DNA of 64,000 nucleotides. Origin: Aquatica leii. Its lineage: Eukaryota > Arthropoda > Insecta > Coleoptera > Lampyridae. Position numbers and translations under genes: made by a program. Positions 38,537 through 48,620 of this stretch are shown here, in pieces. Where the stretch lies: contig CM069433.1 in NCBI GenBank assembly GCA_035610365.1, positions 168,346,882 through 168,410,881 on the forward strand. Direction: 5' to 3'. A model generated the notes under the pieces. It was not told the origin of the DNA. It saw only the letters and a program-made list of their open reading frames with translations, and did not search any database. Within the stretch, counting starts at the first letter, position 1; every line of letters begins with the position of its first letter.

Positions 38537-39030
38537 TTGTATTCATGTCTATTATAATAAAATCCTTTTGTTTAAAATTTATCTAATTTTAAATTTAAAA
38601 TATTTAAGGTTAACCTCAGTTTCTTATTGTAATTAATGGCTTATGGTAACTGAAATATGAAATTGAATCTACAAAAATTAGTTAATTAATTTACAAAAAT
38701 TTGTATTCATGTCTATGATAATAAAATCCTTTTGTTTAAAATTTATCTAATTTAACTTTATTTAACCAATTTCTGAAAAGTTTTTGTATTCATGTCTATT
38801 ATAATAAAATCCTTTTGTTTAAAATTTATCTAATTTTAAATTTAAAATATTTAAGGTTAACCTCAGTTTCTTATTGTAATTAATGGCTTATGGTAACTGA
38901 AATATAAAATTGAATCTACAAAAATTAGTTAATTGATTTACAAAAATTTGTATTCATGTCTATGATAATAAAATCCTTTTGTTTAAAATTTATCTAATTT
39001 AACTTTATTTAACCAATTTCTGAAAAGTTG
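38537..39030 (+). repeat. 247-bp tandem duplication, two units, with an internal repeat
   Basis: Unit 1 (38537-38783) and unit 2 (38784-39030) are almost identical over 247 bp, with about three differences. Inside each unit the block GTATTCATGTCTATTATAAT with following AAATCCTTTTGTTTAAAATT occurs twice, so the array shows two levels of duplication. High similarity of the units implies a recent duplication or ongoing conversion. No coding content. Confidence 0.9.
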
Positions 39031-39129
39031 CATGTAGATCATTTTGCGAAAAATAAGGCCATAAAGAAGTTTCACTTCTTACATGTGTACACTAGTACAC
39101 GCCCTAATTTTTTACTGATAAAATAGTAG

Positions 39130-40297
39130 TTTATTTAACGAGGACTTTTTAAACCCTCGTTTCACTTGGGTTTAAAAATGCCTTCTTGGGAAAAAAAGCG
39201 TCGAATTTAAACAGGAACGAGTAGAATATAACATTTTATTGCTCGAACAGAGACTAGGAGGCCAACAAAGTCTCAAAATCTTTCAAAAATAATTTGACGT
39301 TTACGTTGACAAGTGTGCCAAAACTGTCAAAGACTGTTTACAATAGCGAAAAATTAAATTTATGACAGTTAAGAACAATAAAATAAATTATTGTTACATA
39401 ATAGCGGCGTTTTCTTTCACTTTCTATTTTGACGAACTTTGATTGTGTTTTACGTTTTGAAAGTGTCTTTCGTGTAGCAGTGTTTTACATTTAAATTGAA
39501 AAACTTATTATGTTAAATCTTATTAGAAACGACGCCTGGCGTAGATATTGATTACTTAGCCAATCTAAAAATTATGCCAGACTTGAAAATTGTAGAGAAG
39601 CCAGTCACACGAGGGCTTTAAAAGTTCTCGAGGGGAAAAAACAACCAATTTAGACACGAACGAGTTGAATAGAACCATTTATTGCACGAAGAGGTATACA
39701 CAAAGTCTCAAAATTTCTCTAAAATAGTGAAACGTTTGCGAAGTTATTATCAATATTTGAGAACGTTCACGAAGTTATTGTCAACTTCCAGAACGTTTAC
39801 CGAAAATTCTCGCAATAGATAACAGAAATATATTAAAACGTTCAAGAAATTACTTGCAAACGCAAGAGCCTTCTAGAATGCTGTTATCTATTTTCTAGAA
39901 GTTATAGCGAAAAGTGACGAACGATCGAGAAGGATTTCCGTATGTCTTTATATAGCGACGAGACAGATCGTAGGTCAGTTATTGCTGGAATGTGAATGCA
40001 TGCAGTATTAAGAAGATTATCAAGTTGAAATAAATACGTATCGTTAGCACGCGTCTGTCTACATAAATAAATCGAGAATAATCGAGTGAACGTGACTTAC
40101 AGTGTGAAATCCGAGGACGTTATCTAATCTTAAGTGATAGTGTTATACAACGGTTATACATAAATTATAGTGTAAGTGTTTTTATTATTAGATTTTATTA
40201 ATTCGGTTAATTTAAAAGTGTACATATTTCTATAATAAGTAAACGTAGTTTTAGTCGTTTTAAATAAATTAGTTTTTAATAAATAAAGACGTAACAA
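39130..40297 (+). repeat. LTR-like sequence related to gypsy B, in + orientation
   Basis: The part 39830-40297 aligns in blocks with the 5' LTR of gypsy B at 50700-50925: AAACGTTC(A/G)AGAAATTA, ATCCGAGGAC(G/T)TTATCT, AGTGTAAGTGTTTTTATTA, GTGTACATATTT and the end AATAAATTAGTTTT...CGT(A/G)ACA. Upstream, 39130-39310 and 39600-39770 resemble each other (shared GAACGAGT, CAAAGTCTCAAAAT), pointing to a longer or duplicated LTR variant. It lies beside a gypsy B internal fragment of opposite orientation, so the locus is rearranged. Confidence 0.6.
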
Positions 40298-40321
40298 TAT
40301 AAAAACGTTCAAAGAAAGCAT

Positions 40322-41276
40322 AGGTCAGTTATTTTGAAGGTTTGGCAGTATTGACAAAACCGGGCACAAATCGTCTATAATAGGTGCACAACTTAAAAAA
40401 CTTCGGACCTGATGTTTGTCGATGGTCTTGGCCATTTTTGCAGTGCTCGGATTTTGTATGTGTCAGCCTTGACTCCATCTCTAGATACGACGGCGACGTG
40501 GCCAAGGTATTGCACTTATTTCTTAAATACGTGGCACTTCTTTGGACTCAGTTTTAGATTTGCCCCACGTAGTCGTTGAAACACTTCTTACAGGTTGTTT
40601 AAATGTTCTTCAAACGACCTTCCAACAACAATAACGTCGTCTAGGTGAATCAAGCACGACGGTCTGTATCAAACGCTCGAACGTTGCAGGAGAGTGACAC
40701 AGGCCGAAGAGCATCACCACAAACCAGTTTCAATCGTAAAAGTTGTTTTTTTCACGATCCTTGGGTTCCAATTCTACTTTACAGTAACCACTCTTTATAT
40801 CTAACGTGGAAAACCACTGGGATCCTGATAGGGTGTTTAACGTATCGTCAATTCTCTGTAAAAGATACCTGTCCTTTTGGTCACGTCGTTAAGCTATCTG
40901 TAGTCTATACAAAACCTTGTTGATCCGTTTTTCTTTTTTGCGAGTACCACTGGGCTTTACCTATGGGCTATTTGAAGGTTTAATCACACTTTCGCTCTCT
41001 ATATCCATAATTATTTGTTTAGCTTCTTCTCTTTTCGCCAAAGGAAGTCGGCGTGGATGTTGTCGTATCGGCCGAGCGTCTCCGGTATTAATTTTATGCT
41101 TTACCACGATAGTTCTGTGCGGGTATTTCTGTAGCACAGCGGAGCTTATGGCTGCCTCAGTGCGACGTCTGTTTTGCCGCTTCAAACTTTAAAGCATGAG
41201 TTAAATCGTCCAACGTTTTCGGTCGAGCTAACCTGATAGTACGCTGCGTTTTACTGCCTCGGAGGCCGTGTAACGG
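40322..41276 (-). pseudogene. Gypsy B fragment: gag C-terminus joined to reverse transcriptase
   Basis: On the - strand this is colinear with 52000-53160 of the full copy. It contains the gag end (LARPKTLDDLTHALKFEAAK), then, after a deletion of about 250 bp, the RT start (KHKINTGDARPIRQHP, KREEAKQIIMDIESE) and on through RT to the start of the RNase H region (near 40322, VVHLL..ICARFCQYCQ). Stops and frameshifts abound. The gag-to-RT deletion removes the Cys-His box and protease. Together with 44785-45244 it is one element split by gypsy A. Confidence 0.85.
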
Positions 41277-42387
41277 GACCACCCTATATATATATGTAAA
41301 TTTTCAATAAAATACATAACGCATTAAATTGTTTGCGATATTAAGACCTTCAGGCGTTTAAGCGATAAGACGCAGCAGTTTCGAATGGAATTAGCGATTA
41401 TTCTAAAACGCGTCGTTGTAAACGCAATACAATTTTTGGTTTTCTTTGATATTTTTATCCGAGTTCTTAGCAGGCTGCTGGAATGGTTAATTGAAATAAC
41501 ACTTAATTAAGTGTATTAGCGATCCGTCTAATAAAGAATTTCGAATTAGTGGCCTAAGGAAAATTTAGCAAATTTGTTCGTTGTTCTTATTGTTGGAAAA
41601 TGGTTCATTTTCAAAGTTTGTAGACGGAGTGTGGTTGTAAGAAATTAGTGGTCCGTTGTTTCGTTTATCACTATTTGCAATCATCAATTTACTGTATAAA
41701 ATATAAGAAAAAGAAGATTGTTTCGTATATTGGATTAGAGAATATTTTTTTTGCATAACTGGATAATAAAAAACTGAAGGATTTGATACCGTAAGTAGTA
41801 TCCCCGAGAAACTGACCCTTCCTTAGACACACCCTTTCTTTTCTTTTTAGTTCAGTTTTTTTTGTTTGGAGGATTGTTAAATTTTCTGATTGTTTTATGG
41901 GAACCACGCTGGCAGAAGGAACTTACAGCTAAGTGACTAAGCTTACGTACTTTGTTAATAAGAAAAATCAAAACAAAGAAAAAAAAAGAAAATTTCACTA
42001 AACTTAATTTATAATCATAAGTTATAATTTATCGTGCTTGTAGCAAAGCAAAAACGGTTTTTTTTTTTAAATTGTAAATATAAATTAGACGTGAGTTTGA
42101 GAATGAATAAATGTGGATGCGAGTGTGTAAAGAACGTTATTAACTCAGTATAATTTTAAGGTGTACAACCGTATTTGCTATTGTTTTTGTATATAGTTAT
42201 TATTTCAGTTTCTTAATTACACTATTATGGGGATTTGTGACTTTAATTATCTATTTGGAAAGTAAGTAGTGACGTAGCTGCTGTACCAACTGAAAGATTT
42301 CTCAGTTTGGCATTAGTCGCCACGGATTGGGTCATTTCGTTTAAACTGAGTTGACATTATTATTATTTTTAACATTTCTAAACAAGT

Positions 42388-43714
42388 ATGGATCCTCATA
42401 GGTTGTTACGCGATGAATTGGAATACGAATTATTAGTTCGTGGTGTTGCAAATACTTCAGCGGAAACTGTTAATTCAATGAGGAAGAAATTTAGAGACTA
42501 TTTATCTAAAGAACGATTTGGAGAATTAGTTATGAATGAAAGTTTTTCGTGTGAATGTGCTGGAGAGATTGAAATTTGTTTAAAGAAAATTAATGATTTA
42601 GCGTCTTTTATTGATAATTTTAAAGGTGGTCGAGAATCGAATGAAGCTAAATTAATTGAAACTAAGTTAAGTCATTTGTATGGCCGGTTGACAAGGTTAA
42701 AAGTTATCGATCAGAAAGGTAGCAAAGACTCTTTGAAAGCGGTTAGTAATTTGGTAGAAAAACTTAAACAATTAGAAGAGTTAGTTGACAAGAAGAATAA
42801 TTCAGTGGTTTCAAATGTTGGTTCGCTGTCTGATTCTATGCCGATTCACAGTGATGGAGCAACAACGTCTATAAACGATATCTCGGTTTCTAATACTTGT
42901 AAAATGGTGCCTGTGCATAAATGGGGTATTAGTTTTAGTGGAGATAACATAGGCCTTAGCGTGAAGGCGTTTATTGAAAGAGTGGAAGAGTATCGAATTG
43001 CTAGAAACGTTTCCGAGCAAACGTTACATAATTATATTATAATATTATATTATTGATCTCTTACAAGGTAGCGCTTTGATTTGGTATAGGTCTATTCGTC
43101 ATAGTATTTTTACTTGGAAAGAATTTGTTGATTTATTACGTAAAGAATACTTACCGGTAGATTATAATACGGAATTGTGGTCTGAAATTCGTGCTAGGGT
43201 ACAGACTCCTAATGAAAAAGTTGGTAATTATTTTGCTTGCATGATTAATTTATTTGCCCGATTGACTCGACCTGCTTCAGAAGAAGAAAAATTAGCTATT
43301 TTGAGTCGTAACGTACTGCCTTATTACATTCGTGGAATAGGCCTTCACTCGTATAATTCCGTTGAGGAATTGTTGTATTTATGTAAAAAATTGGAATCAT
43401 CTAAAGAATTAGCAGAAGGTTATCGTTGTCCTCGGCTAAACAAAATTAATTTGTTAGAACCCGATTTGGCCGCTCCTTTTGTTAACTCCAAGGACTCTCA
43501 ATCGAAACCAGTTGTTGATCTAAAAGTTTCGTCAATGATAAAAGGGTCTTGTTGGAATTGTGGTGAAGAAGGACACCTTTATCGACAGTGCCAACGTCCA
43601 CGTAGTAAAAAGTTTTGTTTTCGATGTGGATTATCAGACGTCACTAGGTATTCATGTAGTAGATGTTCGGGAAACGCCGTAATGGGTCGTCGGGTAGTCG
43701 GTCGTCGATCTTAA
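42388..43714 (+). pseudogene. Gypsy A gag, one frameshift
   Basis: Gag packages element RNA into particles. The start at 42388 (MDPHRLLRDELEYELLVRGV) opens a 222-codon frame with the capsid beginning near VPVHKWGISFSGDN. The frame breaks at about 43040-43060 in a TATTATAATATTATATTATT run, probably by slippage, and continues at 43060-43714 with LLQGSALIWYRSI, FTWKEFVDLLRKEYLP and IRARVQTPNEKVGNYFACM, typical Ty3/gypsy capsid blocks. Two Cys-His knuckles follow: CWNCGEEGHLYRQC (complete CCHC) and CFRCGLSDVTRYSC (His lost). Gag ends at 43714 and overlaps pol. Confidence 0.88.
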
Positions 43715-44780
43715 ACTCTCCTCCGACTAACTCCTCTTGGAAAGCTTGGTTGCAATTTATCAGAGTAGAATATCGACGAGACAAAATTAAAGGTTTGTTC
43801 AGTAAGAAACCAGGCGATCCTCGTCCTTATCTTGATGTTGACATTTACGGAGTTAATTTTAGATGTTTATTAGATTCAGGAGCTAGTCAAACTGTTGTAG
43901 GTGGTTCCGGTTGGGAAAAATTTAAAAATTTAGGGATAAAAATGGAATCTAATAACCATTTGGTTACTGTTGCTGATGGTAGAAATTGTAAAGTTTTGGG
44001 TTTAGTACAACTCCCTATCAAGTTACGTGATCAAGTTAGGTTAATAAAGGCGTTAGTAATTACTTCGATAACAGATGATGTTATACTAGGAATAGATTTC
44101 TGGAAGGATATGAACATCGTTTCGTCATTCAATGATAACACTTGGACGTTTGGTCGAACGACATCTGTTTCCTCTATTAAATTGCGGAAAGGACTATCTA
44201 CTAAAGAAAATCAAGCGTTAGAACAGCTATTGAAAACTTATTTTGCAAAAATGCGAAACAAATTGGGGTGTGCAAAAGGCGTGAGTCATCGGATCGATAC
44301 AGGAAATGCGGAACCTATTAAGCAAAGGTATTATCCCGTGTCTCCATATATTCAAGACATTATTAACAGGGAAGTTGAGTCTATGTTAGAGCTAGGAGTT
44401 ATTGAAAAATCTAAGTCTCCTTGGAGTTCGCCGGTAGTGTTGATTAAGAAATCAAACGGGGAACATAGATTTTGTGTAGATTTTCGAAAGATTAATCGTA
44501 TTACTAAACGAGACGCGTATCCTCTACCGTATATTTCTGCTATTTTAGATCGACTAAGAAATGCACAAGTTTTGTCGTCTATTGATATTAAATCAGCTTA
44601 TTGGCAAGTCGAGTTAGAAGAAAACAGTAAGTAAAAAACTGCATTTGTAGTTCCAGGTAAAGGTCTTTTCCAATTTCGTAGAATGCCGTTTGGGTTGCAT
44701 AATGCTCCAGCTACCTGGCAGAGACTGGTTGACACAATTTTAGGTCCAGATTTAGAACCCTATGTTTCAGTATATCTTGA
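43663..44780 (+). pseudogene. Gypsy A pol: protease and N-terminal reverse transcriptase
   Basis: The pol frame opens right after a TAG at 43660-43662 and is -1 relative to gag. The aspartic protease lies around 43850-44110 with the active-site block CLLDSGASQTVVG and the later VILGIDFW. The reverse transcriptase starts near 44290 (HRIDTGNAEPIKQRYYPVS) with LGVIEKSKSPWSSPVVLIKK, FCVDFRKINRITKRDAYPLP and IDIKSAYWQVELEE. A TAA at 44632-44634 interrupts; beyond it RRMPFGLHNAPATWQRLVD is still readable. The sequence is cut at VYLE, where the catalytic YLDD should be, by the junction with gypsy B. Confidence 0.9.
43669..43675 (+). promoter_or_regulatory. Programmed -1 frameshift heptamer G GGA AAC (gag-pol)
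   Basis: GGGAAAC fits the X XXY YYZ rule. In the gag frame the codons are GGA (43670-43672) and AAC (43673-43675), exactly the arrangement needed for simultaneous -1 slippage into GGG AAA. The new frame is pol, which has been open only since 43663. The overlap runs to the gag stop at 43714. The position, frame and direction all agree, so this is very likely the site where ribosomes moved from gag to pol. Confidence 0.75.
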
Positions 44781-44784
44781 AAGG

Positions 44785-45244
44785 TCTATAGTCTATAAAG
44801 GTTTGAATAGCCAACTGCTCCAAGAAGGTATCTGTTACTGTAGGATACGCAAGCCGTGTTAATCTGGCAATGTCAGCCTCAAAATCTTGAAAACTCTCGG
44901 CAGCTTTCTGAACCCGACTTTTAATGTGAGCTTGGTGCACTTGTTGAAGATGAGCATCTTCATATCTCATTTTTAAACGTGAAATTGAGAGTTCGTAATT
45001 TTTCTGCAGGTGGTCAGGAACAGTGTAAAATTCGAAGCGCTTTTCCAAGTAAGGACACCATTGAAGACGTCGCTTTCTGCTTGTTGCTCCAAGCATTAGC
45101 TGTAGCTGCGGCTTCAAACTGCTTGAAGTAGGTTGACCATGGAACTTTACCATCAAAATTTGGAGGTACAACTTTAAACGTTTGTTTAAATGTATTAAAC
45201 AATGTTCCTTGATGCGAAGTAATAACATTCTGCTGAACTTTCAT
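44785..45244 (-). pseudogene. Gypsy B gag fragment (5' part of the split copy)
   Basis: The - strand matches the gag of the gypsy B copy at 51590-51985: PPNFDGKVPWSTYFKQFEAA, then after a frameshift VPDHLQKNYELSISRLKMRY, HIKSRVQKAAESFQDFEADI and ARLTRLAYPTVTDTFLEQLA. It stops at TFID, where gypsy A is inserted, and resumes at 41276. The 5' end at 45244 abuts the Penelope copy; the coiled-coil start present in the full copy is absent here. Confidence 0.85.
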
Positions 45245-45246
45245 TG

Positions 45247-46074
45247 TTTATTATTTTGAAACAAATATACACAACGTTTCGATTGCTGTGGTATCTGCAA
45301 TCGTCAACAGGTGAATACTAACAAACTTAGAAACTATTGGAGCTTATATACTAAAGACATGTTCGATGAAGCGTTCAAGCGTACAAAATCAACTTAGCGT
45401 AACAGATTAATTAACAAAATTACTTAGTGAAGTTTAAGTTGTTTTAGAGGTTCGATTAGTGGTTTCCATATGTTTCTTATCTCGACACTTGGCTGGCTGA
45501 AAATTTCTTTGTTGTTGTTGATGAATGCCGCTTCTTTCAATTTCCGTTTGTACCAATGTTCCTCTCTATGTATGATTTTTGCTTCGGACCATTTCATTCG
45601 ATGTTGGTTATCCCACGAATGTTGCGCGATGCCGGATTTAGCAGTCTCTCCTCTCTGTGTGTGCGTCTGATGTTCTTTCAGTCTGATGTCAAGTGGTCTT
45701 TTCGTTTCCCCCACGTATGACTTACTACATTCACATGGAACTTGGTAAATAGTTTTGGGAATCTCGACTTGTTTATGGCTTTGTGTTGGATATTATACTC
45801 CTAATGGTGGTCGATGATTTGAACACTGTATTTAAGTTGTAGCTTTTCCCTATACGTTTTATTGATTCTGATAAACCTTTGACATATGGAATGCTCAGCA
45901 GTGAATTGGGCAGTTCTTCTGTTTTAGGTTGTTCCATGGTGTTCAATTGCTTTTTCTGTAAAAACTATCCTACGATCTTTTCTGGATAACCATTCTGCCT
46001 TAGGTCGTTTCTAATGTTTTTGATTTCTTCTCGTAGCCCTTTCACTGTGTTGCACAACCTGTACGCTCTGGTGG
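45247..46074 (-). pseudogene. Penelope-like element, copy 1: RT tail plus GIY-YIG endonuclease
   Basis: Penelope elements pair a telomerase-like reverse transcriptase with a C-terminal GIY-YIG nuclease. Reading down from 46074 there is the RT tail (LCNTVKGLREEIKNIRNDLR; then IPYVKGLSESIKRIGKSYNL after a stop). A frameshift leads into the nuclease: KTIYQVPCECSKSYVGETKR holds the paired TIY / YVG motif, followed by LDIRLKEHQTHTQRG, GIAQHSWDNQH, and EEHWYKRKLKEAAFI, with the Arg, His and Glu positions of the family. It ends at 45424. A hammerhead-like motif follows in the 3' UTR. The 5' part, including the RT active site, is missing. Confidence 0.85.
45265..45320 (-). ncRNA. Degenerate hammerhead-like motif, Penelope copy 1
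   Basis: On the - strand TTGACGA (complement of 45301-45307) stands where CUGANGA is expected, one base off at the first position. It is followed by a clean stem II (ATTGC ... GCAAT) and CGAAACG (GAAA at 45280-45277). It lies 3' of the GIY-YIG frame on the sense strand, mirroring the motif of copy 2. The C-to-U change in the core would probably stop self-cleavage. Confidence 0.45.
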
Positions 46075-46800
46075 ATTAGACGTTCACGTAACAAAGAACG
46101 AGAAAATTATGGAAACGACTGTCTGCAAGAAACCGACACACACCGGTCGATATCTTAACTTTGAATCCAATCATTCCACATCTACGAAGAGGGGAGTAGT
46201 AAAATCTCTAATCGACAGAGTGTACAGGTTGTGCAACACAGAGAAAGGGCTACGAGAAGAAATCAAAACCATTAGAAACGATCTAAGGCAGAATGGTTAT
46301 CCAGAAAAGATCGTAGGAGAGTTTTTACAGAAAAAGCAATTGAACACCGTGGAACAACCTAAAACAGAAGAACTGCCCAATTCACTGCTGAGCATCCCAT
46401 ATGTCCATAGAAGTGAAGTGAGTTTGGAGTTTAGAATCTGGCTTGGTTCACAAGTTGATTACCTAACTCTGTAGTGGTTCTTTGTTAGATTTTCGTTTGC
46501 TTTTTCAAGTTTATCGTTTTCTTTCTTACCTTTTCTGAGTTTAGAATCGGACTTGGTTTACAAGTTAATTACCTAACTTTTGAAAAGTGTTTAGTTAGAT
46601 TTCGGTTGCTTGTTTGAGTTCTTCGATTTCTCTCACGCCCTGATGAAGCCCCTTACGAAAGTGGGCGAAACGTTGGCAACTTCGGTTACAACATTGACAC
46701 GGTCCAAACCCGGAAGACGTTCTTATCTTAGTATAGACTCCGGCCGTGGAAGCCTTCGCTATTACATGTGTAAACATTGTTTAATATAATTCCAAATTGA
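46075..46800 (+). pseudogene. Penelope-like element, copy 2, head-to-head with copy 1
   Basis: Starts inside the RT (LDVHVTKNEKIMETTVCKKP, then THTGRYLNFESNHSTSTKRG) right where copy 1 ends, in the opposite direction. The segment 46222-46412 is a nearly perfect reverse complement of 45880-46068. The frame 46109-46474 runs to IPYVHRSEVSL and then loses similarity; the GIY-YIG nuclease is not present. Downstream there is a roughly 108-bp imperfect tandem duplication (about 46420-46630, each unit starting GAGTTTAGAATC) and then a hammerhead-like motif at 46640-46670. Confidence 0.82.
46640..46695 (+). ncRNA. Hammerhead ribozyme candidate, Penelope copy 2
   Basis: CTGATGA (46640-46646) and GAAA (46667-46670) are the two conserved core boxes; between them AGCCC...GGGC forms stem II with a short loop. 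After GAAA, CGTTG can pair with CAAC at about 46690 to give stem III. Stem I pairs poorly, so this copy may be worn. Self-cleaving hammerheads of this layout are known from the terminal repeats of Penelope-like elements, and this one sits 3' of the RT on the sense strand as expected. Confidence 0.6.
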
Positions 46801-48120
46801 TTTTGAAATGCATCATACACATAAAACAATTGAATCGACAAAATTGAAATGGTAGCCTATGCATTCGTTTTACCAAACAAAGAAAACACACGTGGTGCTT
46901 CTATAACGCCGGAATTTTTATACAAAGTGTCCCTTTCTGCTTTGACGTTCAACCCTTAGCGTGCGCAACCCGTTCTTAAAACAATCATGCGCAAACGGAT
47001 GCGCAGTTATGGCTCCGTCAGATGACGATTTAATTAGATTTAAATTTAAACTGGATCATCTCTATCTTGTGTTTATATTTAGTGATTTAAGTATTTTTCA
47101 GGCTTCTCTAGACCTAAAACATTCTATTGATTGAGGTAGGTACTTCTGTCCCAAAACTGATTTTTTGATTTTCGTATTTCTTTTCTTGCTTGATAGTTGT
47201 ATCTCATATATGTTATTTGATCACGTGTATTACCTGTTCTAAGCCAGTTATGGTTTGCGATTTTCTTTTCATGTATAAGAGTTACAATAATATCTTGTTA
47301 ACCATCTATATTCGAACAATGTCTACCTATTTTACGTACATAGTACATCCAATCGACACTGTTTTGTACATAATATATACTTAAACAAGAATAATTTAAA
47401 AACCACAATCCATATTAAAAGATAGTTAAAACCATCACAATATTTATAATCAAAACTTTTGCAGATTTGCGTACGCGCAGGGTACGTACATGCAAGCAAG
47501 TTTTCCTTTTTTGTTGATCGATCCTTTTTTTTGCCTCATTCACATCTTCAAGTATGCATTGCTGTATCTTTTTTCAATTGTTGGCACTTTAGGATTCGTC
47601 AATATTTGAGCTAATCTTTTATGTGTTTTATTGTTTACGGCATTTTTTTTTGTTTCTTGTCAGACTTTAGTTGGTTTTACGTTAATCCTATTTTAGATCT
47701 TAGCAGAAAGAAGTCTGAACGACAGGAAGCTCCTCGCTGTACTTTGGTGTGTTATATCTTTGACAGCTGACTTCTGTTTTCCTTTTTGATTATTATATAC
47801 TTTCTATTTTTTCTTAGACCAGTTAACAGTATTGTCATTTTACCAACCTTTAACCCCCATACAAATGTATATTACAAACTTACAACGGAATTTACATTTC
47901 TGCAAATATTAGTGATTTTCTCTAGAAATGAATTAAGTGTCAAAATGTCATGCTACAAATATAAACAATTCAGAATTTATTTAATTTTGGTCTGTTAATA
48001 TTTATAGTTGAATTTGTTGTTTTAATCAGGCATAAAAAACACTTCAACACATAGAAAATGTTTACTTAAACAAGTAATTGCATTTATAAATACAAATGTG
48101 AAGCATTGCCTTATATAAGA
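46801..48120. other. Spacer between Penelope and SAP18
   Basis: AT-rich with no convincing gene. The region 47460-47640 has a - strand stretch with coding-like composition (KTHKRLAQILTNPKVPTIEK) that soon meets stops; I do not recognise it. The SAP18 3' UTR must lie at the right end. Confidence 0.4.
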
Positions 48121-48151
48121 AATTATTTCCTAAAGTTAAACTGTCTTAAAC

Positions 48152-48571
48152 CTAATATGGTCTCTGTCTGTGATTATTATAAGACTGAGAATAATTTTTA
48201 CGTGAATTAGCATTCCATGAATCAGGTGGTGTGATAGCAATGTCCATGTAATCACCGATAGACAACCTAGCTTGTAATAACGTTTTCAAATCATCAGGAC
48301 CCTTTTGACCAGTCGTCGTGCTTCCAATCTCCCTTAGTCGATACATAGGTGCACGTATATCAGGATAAATTAAAGCAAAAGAAAATTTCGTCCCTTTACG
48401 TCTTGCTTCCGGGTTGACTTCTTTAACGAGTAGCGCCAATTCATTTAACGTAGCGTCTTTCCAAGTGTATATTTGTAATTCGTTTTGCGGAACATTTCCT
48501 TTGTTGTATTCCGAAATTTTATGATGATGGCCAGTAGTTGAAACAAAAACACGTAGAAGGAAAGGACACAC
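48152..48571 (-). CDS. SAP18: SAP18 (Bin1) exon 2
   Basis: SAP18 is a small ubiquitin-fold protein of the Sin3 histone deacetylase complex and of the ASAP/PSAP complexes at exon junctions; it acts in the nucleus. This exon begins after a CTTTTTAG acceptor (AG at 48573-48572) with GTG TGT, and encodes 139 residues to TAA. Diagnostic blocks are CPFLLRVF, GNVPQNELQIYTWKDATL, ELALLVKEVNPEARRKGT, FSFALIYPDIRAPMYRLREI, GSTTTGQKGPDDLKTL and IGDYMDIAITPP, in family order, with the usual Arg-Pro-Tyr end. With exon 1 the protein is 159 residues, the normal size. The frame is intact in a transposon-rich region, so the gene is likely functional. Confidence 0.96.
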   Translation of the reverse strand: MCPFLLRVFVSTTGHHHKISEYNKGNVPQNELQIYTWKDATLNELALLVKEVNPEARRKGTKFSFALIYPDIRAPMYRLREIGSTTTGQKGPDDLKTLLQARLSIGDYMDIAITPPDSWNANSRKNYSQSYNNHRQRPY

Positions 48572-48620
48572 CTAAAAAGTTGAGGTTATAGTAAAATTAA
48601 TTTAATTATTTATTGCCTAC

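Larger units (their letters stand above)
41277..44784 (+). mobile_element. Ty3/gypsy element A, 3'-truncated, inserted in gypsy B
   Basis: About 3.5 kb interrupting the - strand gypsy B copy: B sequence stops at 44785-44790 (gag ..TFID) and resumes at 41276 (..GLR). From its 5' side the element has about 1.1 kb of AT-rich non-coding DNA, presumably LTR and leader, gag at 42388-43714, and pol from 43663 to its truncation in the reverse transcriptase just before the YLDD motif. The 3' pol (rest of RT, RNase H, integrase) and 3' LTR are missing. I could not fix the LTR end or primer-binding site. A GT(CT) may be the remains of a target duplication. Confidence 0.75.

Noticed and set aside
38537-39030. 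CRISPR-like regular repeats
   Set aside because: Long 247-bp units with nested repeats in an insect chromosome, no short repeat-spacer structure and no cas genes.
41565-41907. Two short - strand ORFs before gypsy A gag
   Set aside because: They lie in the presumed LTR/leader of gypsy A, antisense, without motifs.
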